A stretch of DNA of 64,000 nt. Origin: Thalassia testudinum (lineage: Eukaryota; Streptophyta; Magnoliopsida; Alismatales; Hydrocharitaceae). Below are positions 56,476-64,000 of the stretch, piece after piece. The notes under the pieces were generated by a model that saw nothing but the letters and a program-made list of their open reading frames with translations, was not told the origin of the DNA and made no database searches. Positions within the stretch are counted from its first letter, which is position 1. Each line of letters begins with the position of its first letter. The position numbers and the translations under genes were made by a program. The stretch is taken from the NCBI GenBank assembly GCA_037157565.1, contig JAZHRO010000050.1, positions 42,976,001 to 43,040,000 on the forward strand, read 5' to 3'.

Positions 56476-58150
56476 TAAAGCCATACTGATTTTCAATTAC
56501 TATAGAGACTTACCTCACCCCTTTCAATTATTCTCACCCAAAGTTTCATCGTATGGCTCATCAATTTAATACCTCTATAGTTGGAACAATTTTATATATC
56601 TCCCTTGTTCTTGTTTAAAGGTATCACAAAACTTTTCCTCCATTCCTCTGGCATCTTCTTACCTCTCCAAATAGTATTAAATAATTTTGTGAGTCAAGTT
56701 ATACCCCTTTCTCCCGTCACTCTCCAAACGTCTATAGGAATATCATCAAGCTTAACAACCCTCCCACTTTTTATCATCTTCAAAGCCTCTACTACTTTTG
56801 TATTTTTCGATAGCTTTTGCCCGATTCACATAATCTTCTGAGTTGGCTAACTCCCCTAAGATATCATTATTTTGTTTTTCATTAAAAATCTTATGAAAAT
56901 ATTTTTTCCATCATGTATTTACATCATCCCTAGCTAAAAGCACCTTTCTTTATCCTTGATACACCTTACATGTGTAAGGTCTTTTACTTTCCGCTTTCTT
57001 ACTTTAGTTAACTTGAAGATATCTTTTTCACATTCTTTAGAATTAAGTTTCTTATAAAAATGCTCCAAAGCTTTTGCTTTTGCATCATTAACTACTTTGC
57101 TCTTTTGAAATTTTCCATGTTTTCATCAGTCTTATCTCGATATAAGATTTTAAAGTAAGCTCTTTTAATTTTAAGCTTCTCCTGTACTTCCTCACTCCAC
57201 CACCAAGCCTTCTTTTGTCCTGGAACTCTTCATTTAGACACGCCTAACTCTTCATTTGCCAACTTTCTAATACAGTTTGCCATCTTTAGCCACAATTCAT
57301 CAACACTTCCATCAAGATCCTAAGTCTTTTCTTGCATTATTTTCTCTTTGAATCTCTCTTGCTCTTTCTTAAGATTCCACTACTTAATTCTCAAATTCTT
57401 AAACACCAATTTTCTTTTCTTTGCCTTCTTCATATGAACATTCATCACTAAAAGATGATGTTGAGCAGTTAAACTCTCCCCTGGAATAATCTTACAATCT
57501 TTACAAGATAAACGATCTCTTCTTCTCAAAGTAAAGTAATCAATCTGCATTCTTGTTAAGCCATTTTTATAGGTGATCAAATGTTCTCATTTTCTGAAGA
57601 AGGTATTTGCTATGAAAAGATCATAAGCCATTGCAAAATCGAGGAAAGTCTTCTCTTCTTCATTCTTAACACCAAAATCATGATTTCCATGCGCTCCTGC
57701 ATACTCTAAATCATCTTTTCCCGCATGCCCATTTAAATCTTCACCCAAGAAAATCATCTTTGTGGGATTCCTTGAATTATCATATCAAGCTCTCTCAGAA
57801 TTTGTCCTTTATTCTTTCCTCTAGACCAACTTGAGATGCATAAACTGAAATGACATTTAAGATCTCTTATTCTAAGATTAATTTTATTAAAATAATTCGA
57901 TAACCCAATCTCTTAACCTTAATAACACTCCTTCAAATCCTTATGAATAATAATGCCTACACCATATCTACCTGTCCCTTCCTGAATACCACAATTTGAA
58001 ACCTATTCTCTCGATTTTCTTTGCTTTTTCTCCAATCCACTTGGTCTTTTGAAGGTAAAGAATTTGAATCATTCTCGTTAGTATTGTATCAACAATCTCC
58101 ATGAGTTTATTGGTCAAAGTACCAATATTCGAACTACCGAATCTCAACTT
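56476..58150 (-). pseudogene. LINE L endonuclease and N-terminal RT
   Basis: Minus strand. Near 58,100 FGSSNIGTLTNKLMEIVDTI is the RTE endonuclease opening, followed by a WIGEKAKK-type segment, LGEDLNGHAGKDDLEYAG near 57,700 and MITYKNGLTRMQIDYFTLRR, CKDCKIIPGESLTAQHHLLV at 57,380-57,580. RT begins around 57,200 and reaches the copia F junction at 56,475 (YRGIKLMSHTMKLW, ISENQYGF). Stops and shifts throughout. Confidence 0.82.
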
Positions 58151-58440
58151 TTTTTGACACTTCGATGGCGAAGTGGTGGAACTAGCTTCTTTACTTGCAT
58201 GTGTTCCTCATGCGAGAACCTTTGCTCATTTTGGACTACATTTGGACGATAATGTAGCATAATTAACTTCTTTATTCGCATGTGTTTCTCATGTAAGAAC
58301 CCTTGCTCATTTTGTACATCTGGGCGGCGATGTAGTGGAACTATCTTCTTTACTTGCATGCTTTCCTCATGCGAGAACCCTTGCACATTTTTACTACACC
58401 TGGATGCTGATGTAATGCATCGCAAGTAGGGAACGCCCCA
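58144..58440 (-). repeat. In-frame ~81-bp tandem repeat ahead of the LINE endonuclease
   Basis: Three and a fraction units of 79-85 bp, each with 'cttctttacttgcatgtgt' and 'catgcgagaacccttgctca'. On the minus strand they stay in one open frame (58144-58425) and give ~27-residue repeats: VQNEQGFLHEKHMRIKKL, VQNEQRFSHEEHMQVKKL and a diverged first copy. The frame ends just before the endonuclease opening. Confidence 0.8.
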
Positions 58441-58599
58441 ACGAAATCTGAGTGTTTGCTAGAATCCATGTTTAAAGATCCGACAAATGTTACATTGGTC
58501 ATTGACTACCTAACGTAACCCTCCTTTACCTGGGCTTAGGATCGCCAATGAAAAGGCACAAGAACCTCAACACAGGCGGAATTCTGAAAAACTTTTATA

Positions 58600-58895
58600 A
58601 GTGTGGAAAATTGAATTTTTATTTTGTGCATAAAATTTTGAATAAGGACGAACTTCTAATTTCTCTTTTATCATAAAGACCCGGGACATCTTGATACAAT
58701 CGTTAAGTACAAGAAAGTATCAAAAGTGTTTAAGACTCTAAACCTGACATTAGTTGCACACATCAGCATGGATCAAATCAAATATAGACTCAGCACGTTT
58801 ATTCTATGACGAAAAAGACCTGGCGTTTGTTAAGTTGGCAAGCTTTACAACGAAATGACTATGAAAAATAGCTCTGGAAAGCAACAATGAAGAAC
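58600..58895 (-). pseudogene. Copia E integrase N-terminal half
   Basis: Minus strand, continuing the copia E integrase past LINE L. AKLTNARSFSS and RAESIFDLIHADV are the zinc-region tail and first catalytic aspartate region; MSRVFMIKEKLEVRPYSKFY and IQFSTLIKVFRS lead into the junction. It is cut at 58900 by the LTR of element G. Confidence 0.75.
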
Positions 58896-58900
58896 ATGCA

Positions 58901-60465
58901 TGTTAGTGGCACAAGGAGGGTTGAATTGTGCAATAAAAATATTCACAAACAATTGCAACAAATATGTAGGTATTTAGAGAGAACACTTACGGGAAAAACC
59001 TCTACCTAGATTTTCTAATCTAGGATTTTGCCCTTACCCAAGTAGGAATTACTAATAATAAGTAATTTACAATTCCCCTCTTCCAGACAAACCCCAAGAA
59101 GAGTTTTGCTCTTCTACTAAGAAGAAATGAGAAACCCACAGACGCGGTATCCAAATAAACTATCAAATACAATAAAAGATATTCCTATAAGCCTTGAATG
59201 AAATATGGAATAGAAAGATTAGAATACTCCCTTTTCAAACCTATGAGCAGAATGAAGAATAAAGATTTGCTCTCAAGAACTTAAAACGAAAGCAATAGAA
59301 CAAATGGAGCATAAGAGAGCACAAATGAGAGCACAAGCCTTTTCTCAAGTGAGTAGAATGTATCTTGTTTTTGTGTGTTTGTTTAAGGTTGTGTATGTTT
59401 AAGGCTACCTATGGGGGTATATATAGGTGTATAGGGTTTGATATACGTTTAGGTAATCGTTGGAATTTGAATTGAAATGAAATAAATTAAGGTAGAATGA
59501 CTACATTGCATTTACTCAAAGTCTGACTGAATCAGACGTCTAAAAAACCATGACAGACATCTGAATATACTATTTTAGACATCTGAGAGTAAATTAGGAT
59601 GTCTGAAAAAGCTCCAGAGGAAAAGCAGTCGTTACTGGATTTCACAAGATCAAGTATAGGGACGTCTGAACAAAAAGATAGACATCTGAATAGATAGTTT
59701 CAGATGTCTGATAATAAAACTGGACGTCTGAAAAGACTTCAGTGTCAATCACTATGTTATTGGAATTTAATTGGATCTAGATAGGGATTTAAAGACAAAT
59801 AGTCAGATGTCTTATTGGACGTTTGGTCAAAAGTGGAGACGTCTTAAAAAGAATAATTAGACATCTGAAAAATACAAAGATGTCTGATGGCATACAACTT
59901 TTCAGATTCAAAGAGTAACATACATAATCAATTGCGATCAAATTGAACATTGGATAAGTGAATGTTGGTCATTCTCAGACGTCTTAAGAAGACAACAGAC
60001 GTCTTAAAGACAATAAAAATTATGACCGTTCTTCTGAAGTTAAAGAAATATCACAAGTTCGAGGAGGCGTATGAAAAACATTATTAGATGTCTGAAAACC
60101 TAGGTGATAGAGGTCGAGGGTTCTGGAGAAGAATCTTGGCTTTGGACAAGATCCTAGACGTCTGGTGAAGTAGATCAAATGTATGAATTAAACATGAGAT
60201 GCCTTAAAAACCAACGGAAGTTAAGCTTCACAATTTTAAGGATAATGGTATGGATATGAAGGTTTTAAAGAAATCCTAAGGATAATTCAAGGCTTATTTA
60301 CATTATAAACAAATAAGATAAACTACGAAAGAAGTTCGTTTGTCCTTCCTTTTCCTTGATCCTTATCTTTAAAGAACTTTAAAATCTTGCCTAAATATGG
60401 TAGTTTTATCCAAGAAAATAGCCTATTTGTTATTATCCAAAAATATACTTCCAAATATTTTAACA
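58901..60465 (-). repeat. Element G 3' LTR with GACGTC palindrome array
   Basis: In plus orientation TGTTAGTGGC...ATTTTAACA. A minus-strand TATA box lies near 59,418-59,430 (CCTATATATACC). From 59,520 to 60,180 the word AGACGTCTGAA and one-base variants (AGACATCTGAA, GATGTCTGA) recur every 20-60 bp; exact GACGTC cores occur near 59536, 59661, 59722, 59838, 59975, 59997 and 60155. Confidence 0.82.
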
Positions 60466-60557
60466 ATAATCTCCCCTTGTTTGTAAGGAGAAAATATTCA
60501 TATGCTCCAAAAAATTTGTCCCCTCCCCCCCCCCCCCCCCCCCAAAAAAAAAAAAAA
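60466..60557 (-). repeat. Element G polypurine tract and poly(G)/poly(T) run
   Basis: CAAGGGGAGATTAT (minus strand, 60466-60479) precedes the LTR. Upstream lies a run of 19 C followed by 14 A on the plus strand (60525-60557), and beyond it AATGTCAAAAAGAGGAGA (near 60,590), the form of polypurine tract seen in Sireviruses. Confidence 0.7.
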
Positions 60558-60899
60558 CTTATCAATCATATAATCATGTCTCCTCTTTTTGACATTAACA
60601 AAAAAAATAAATAAGTTGCCTTAAGGATATTACATGCTCCCCTATAAAAAAAAAAAACTTATATGCTCTTATAAGATGCTTTAAGATTGTCGGATAGAAA
60701 TCAACATGAAAAATATAAAAAGTTAGTACAAACATACCACATGAAAGTTAATAATGTCACAATATAACAAAGCATAGAGAAATCATGATGAGCATAACAA
60801 GTTTAACTGTCCTAATTGACACAAAGCAGCCATCTAAAGACAAAAATCAAGTTTTCTTCTTTCCTTTAGAGTATTTGAACTCCAAATTCTTCATACAGT

Positions 60900-62000
60900 C
60901 TTCAAGACGAGAAAGCTGCAAAGCATATTGATTTGTGAATCTCCTTAGGTAATCATGATCTTCATGTTCTCTTCAATTGAAGGTTCATTCCATCAAATAT
61001 GGCTTTTTGAAAGGCCTCTTGATTTCCCCGTACGTTTTCCCAAGAATATTCCCAATAAGTGGAATAGAAAGAATGAGTAGAAGGATCTGGAAGCATGAGA
61101 GGAACTTGTGAAGAAGGAGAAGATTAAGGTGGAGACTGAGGAACTTCTTCCTCTACCTGTTCTTCAATTCCTTTCTTAAGAACCATAAGAGGTAAAGTAG
61201 TGTGGTCAAACTTCTTAACGGATTCATCTACAAATTGGCGTTTCAAATCAAGGTTGAAATGAAGAAGCATGTTGGAAATAAAGGCACCTAAAGGAAGGTT
61301 CCTACGGTGTATGCTACATAATGTGTCCATGATTAGATCACACCAATTCATCTTGGTGCAGTACAATAAAGCATATAGGATATAGGCAATCTCCCTAGAA
61401 ATGTGATCAAAGGATTTTGTTTCCCATGTAAGTTCCATGAGACAAGTCTAGCTAAAAGGCAAGACAACCTTAAGATGATAAGATTCTAGTTTCATCCCTT
61501 CAAAATAAATGTCATCCTTAACTAACATTTTTGTAACCGTTGAGAAGGTTACTTCTTTTGTAATGTCCTGCCAATGAGCTCCTCAGTCGACGGTCAAGCA
61601 ATAGAAGAAATTACTTCATTTGTCATGGTAAAAGATGCGTTTAATACCGTTGATTTTTGGATAGAGGTAGTAGGTGTGGAGTTATTCACTAGATTGGCAT
61701 AAAATAATTTCACCAGCTCGGGAAAGATACTAGGAATTTTACCTCCAGGAAAAAATTCATCAAAGAAATGTTGGATTCCATGTGCTCGAGATAGGGCTAG
61801 GAGACCATAATCCTTAAAGTCATCCTATACAATTGGTCTTCCACACCTAACCTTAAACTTCTCAAAATTATTAAATTTTTGGGAGGCCTTCTTGGTTAGG
61901 AAAAATTGTTTCATTACATCAGTTAATTCTTCCTCTTTAGGAGGTGGGTTACTAGGTCTGCACTCTTTTGCTTCCTATGAGGTATAATGAGGAAAAGGGA
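60900..62000 (-). pseudogene. Element G extra ORF, plant-transposon-protein-like
   Basis: Minus strand, between pol and the LTR, where Sireviruses carry an 'env-like' ORF. Words read: KKASQKFNNFEKFKVRCGRP, ALSRAHGIQHFFDEF, FPELVKLFYANLVNN, then after frameshifts ISREIAYILYALLYCTKMNW, CDLIMDTLCSIHRRNLPLGA and FISNMLLHFNLDLKRQF (61124-61438). The pattern resembles the uncharacterised 'putative plant transposon protein' domain, not a membrane glycoprotein: no signal peptide or transmembrane segment is evident. The tail is Glu/Pro-rich. It has stops near 61,855 and 61,600. Confidence 0.55.
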
Positions 62001-62029
62001 GCAGAACAAGCCTTTAAGAACAAAAATAG

Positions 62030-62965
62030 CCTCAACCAGATGTCTGAGATGAAAGTCAGACGTCTGAAAGCACAAATCAGACGACCGAAAAAATGAAATC
62101 AGATGTTTGAGATTTTAAGGGATAGAAGTGTTAAAACAATAGCAGTAGACATCGGAAAGAGTCATAAGACATTCGATAGAGAAACCAGACCAAAAAGAAA
62201 GAACAAAAGGATGCCTAAAACAAAAATAAAACAGAAAAGAGAGTCAATCACGAGCACAAACATATCCTCATAAAAGCTTTGAAGGATGATGAAAATATAC
62301 TAGATCTAGGTGAGAAGATAAAGTGATTACCAAAGGAAGAATATATGATCTTCCTTAACAAGAGATCTTCTCAGATTTAGAGAGGAGGATGCGGCAATAG
62401 ATGTCTGGTGAGTGTAGGAGACGTCTGGCAAAGCACAGGAGGTGTCTGACGAAGACCAGGAGACGTCTGGTGTTCTCAGGTGCTCTTCAGGTGATCAACA
62501 ATGGAGGAATGGAGATGGAGAAGAGAAGTGGATTGTGAGAGAGTTCTTTTGAGTGTGGTAGAAAGTGGAGTGAGAAATGGAAATGAACATAAAGGGGGTG
62601 TTGCACCTTAAGAGGTCATATCATAAAGAGAAGATTTTGTCGTAAAGAGGTTAAATATCCATTGGTTGAAAGAAAGATGTTTCAAAATTTGAATCATAGG
62701 GCATTCAAACATTAGACGTCTTTAGTTAAAGACAGACATCTTAAAATAGTTTATTAGACATCTGAAAAATGAAAAAGACGTTTGAAAGACTGTTTGAATT
62801 TGAATTCAAAACACCTCATTTTGAATTTGAAAGATGACCGTTGAATGACCATTGAATGAAGTATATAGAGGTCCGTTAGAAACATAGATGTCTCAGAAGC
62901 ATACAAGATGTTTGAAATTCTCGGAAATTTCCTGAAGAAAGAAAAACCATGCTTAAGAGAATAAG
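62030..62965. repeat. Second GACGTC palindrome array, inside element G
   Basis: Between the extra ORF and RNase H, AGACGTCTGG/AA words recur, with exact cores near 62058, 62428, 62462 and 62716 and many variants (AGACATCTG, AGATGTCTGG). On the minus strand the 62,480-62,660 part is CT-rich and leader-like, so a promoter for the extra ORF is possible. Confidence 0.65.
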
Positions 62966-63045
62966 ATGTCTGATGTTTGAGAAGCTTAATTTTCTAAATC
63001 TTTCAACTTGCAAATTCCTAGATGCCTTCTAATGTGACTATCTTT

Positions 63046-63450
63046 CTAAATTAAGGGTTTCGTCAAGATATCTGCAAGTTGATCCTCAGTGTTTACAAAT
63101 TTTAACTTAATTTCCTCTTTTAATATATTATCTCTAAGAAAATGATGTCTCACATCTATATGTTTAATTCTAGAATGATTTACAGGATTTTTGGATAAAT
63201 TTATAGCACTTGTATTATCACAACATACTCTTGTTTGTTTAAAGTTTAATACCAAGTCAGATAAAGTTTGTTTCATCCAAAGTACTTGAGAACATGCTAA
63301 AGTAGCTGAAATATACTCAGCTTCAGTGGTGGATAATGCAACATAATTTTGTTTCTTAGAAAACCAAGAAACAAGTGCATTACCCAAAAAATGGCAAGTA
63401 CTGGTAGTACTTTTTCTATCAATTCTACTACCAGCATAATTGGCATCACT
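63046..63450 (-). pseudogene. Element G RNase H
   Basis: Minus strand, open at 63046-63387: NALVSWFSKKQNYVALSTTE, CSQVLWMKQTLSDLVLNFKQ, RVCCDNTSAINLSKNPVNHS, HHFLRDNILKEEIKLKFVN and QLADILTKPLI. It ends a little early compared with the usual Sirevirus tail. The conserved D, E and D residues are present as far as can be judged. Confidence 0.85.
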
Positions 63451-63459
63451 ATATGCTAG

Positions 63460-64000
63460 TTAGTCGAGTGTATGAGTTCTAGGATAGTACAAACCAAAAT
63501 CTCTGGTTTCTTTTAAATATTTAAAGATTCTTTTTAATGAAGACATGTGAGATTCTCTTGGTAAATTTTGAAAACGTGCACAGGGACAAGTAACAAACAT
63601 TTTTTCAGGTCTGCTTGCAATAAGATAGAGTAATGATTCTATCATACATCTGTATAACTTTTCATCAACCTGCTTACCATTTTCATCCAAGTTAAGACTT
63701 AACTTTGGAGCCATTGGTGTGGTTTTGCCTTTCACATTTTTCATTTCATATTTCTTCAATGTATCATTGGCATACTTTGTTTGACATATAAAGATTCATT
63801 CATCCATTTGAGTGATTTGTAGTTCAAGAAAGAATTTTAATTCTCCTATGAGACTTATCTCAAATTCATCTTGCATAATCTTTGAAAACTCTCTACACAA
63901 ACTATCAATAGTAGAACAAAAAATAATATTCACATAAATTTGAATACCATTAAAAAACCTGATTTAATGAGATAATTTCTTAGTCTTTCATACCATGCCC
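63460..64000 (-). pseudogene. Element G reverse transcriptase, partial
   Basis: Minus strand, cut by the window edge. IQIYVNIIF (about 63,920-63,945) stands where YVDDIIF is expected, so an aspartate codon is lost. LCREFSKIMQDEFEISLIGE and LKFFLELQI follow, then one TGA near 63,805, then KYEMKNVKGKTTPMAPKLSL, RCMIESLLYLIASRPEKMF and LKRIFKYLKETRDFGLYYP. Confidence 0.82.

Larger units (their letters stand above)
50084..58587 (-). mobile_element. LINE L: near full-length RTE-type LINE with 12-bp TSD
   Basis: Minus-strand non-LTR retrotransposon. AAAACTTTTATA at 50072-50083 and 58588-58599 is an exact 12-bp target duplication. Without the nested copia F it is about 3.25 kb, the usual size of plant RTE elements. 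Its 3' end has the typical CCCCACTTAGTG and GGCTTCGTTG words. Order on the minus strand: N-terminal repeat, endonuclease, reverse transcriptase, 3' end. Many stops. It is inserted in the integrase of copia E. Confidence 0.9.
58901..64000 (-). mobile_element. Element G: Sirevirus-type copia, 3' part, runs off the window
   Basis: Minus-strand element. A 1,565-bp LTR (58901-60465) is followed, going upstream, by a polypurine tract, a ~2.5-kb non-pol region with an extra ORF, then RNase H and RT that continue beyond the edge. RNase H words (WFSKKQNYVALSTTEAEYIS, NTSAINLSKNPVNHSRIKHI) are characteristic of the SIRE lineage, as are the long LTR and extra downstream region. Inserted in copia E; its second end is not visible. 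Confidence 0.85.

Noticed and set aside
59520..62965. CRISPR-like repeats
   Set aside because: GACGTC words are short, irregularly spaced and palindromic, inside a plant retroelement; no spacers of constant length.

Overview
The window is flowering-plant nuclear DNA. It holds one host gene, a B3-domain transcription factor gene with introns, surrounded by retrotransposons of recognisable plant lineages: several Ty1/copia families, a Tat-type Ty3/gypsy element with a second RNase H, a Sirevirus-type copia and RTE-type LINEs. The B3 gene is very GC-rich in its first exons and less so further 3', which fits a monocot; that is inference. No species is named.

Left part (1-14,600). A tandem array of about five diverged ~400-bp units fills 328-2046. 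Unassigned DNA follows, then a GC-rich block (about 4230-4990) with a minus-strand TATA-like site and a tRNA-like pol III box pair. A 2,825-bp solo LTR with an exact AAATC target duplication (5857-8681) sits inside a degenerate ~45-bp repeat array. The B3 gene runs from 10631 to about 13803; its third intron contains repeat-derived sequence.

Right part (14,600-64,000) is nested retroelements. Host chain A (plus-strand copia) starts as an RNase H remnant at about 14,600. It is split by copia B (15002-18759, minus, TSD GTAGT), by a small non-autonomous LTR element J (19180-21393, itself hit by a LINE 3' fragment), by Tat gypsy K (22277-32777), by copia C (35058-40194, TSD TGCTC) and by a truncated copia H. 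Host chain E (minus-strand copia) starts at about 42,764. It is split by copia D (43534-47969, TSD GTTAT), by a ~300-bp palindrome-rich insertion, by LINE L (50084-58587, 12-bp TSD) which contains copia F (51227-56470, TSD TGATA), and by Sirevirus-like element G (58901 to beyond the right edge).

Almost every retroelement reading frame is broken by stops and frameshifts. Copia B and D have lost most of gag; K, E and G have damaged RT active sites; C, D and F keep the YVDD core. The least expected features are iterated self-complementary motifs: GACGTC-centred in G and in the solo LTR, GGGGTGTGTATTCCCC-like in the leaders of D and F, and GGCATGCC in the small insertion. Others are an antisense gene with its own TATA box in K, an extra downstream reading frame in G, and an in-frame 27-residue repeat ahead of the LINE endonuclease. 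All coordinates and domain calls come from reading the sequence; no database search was run.
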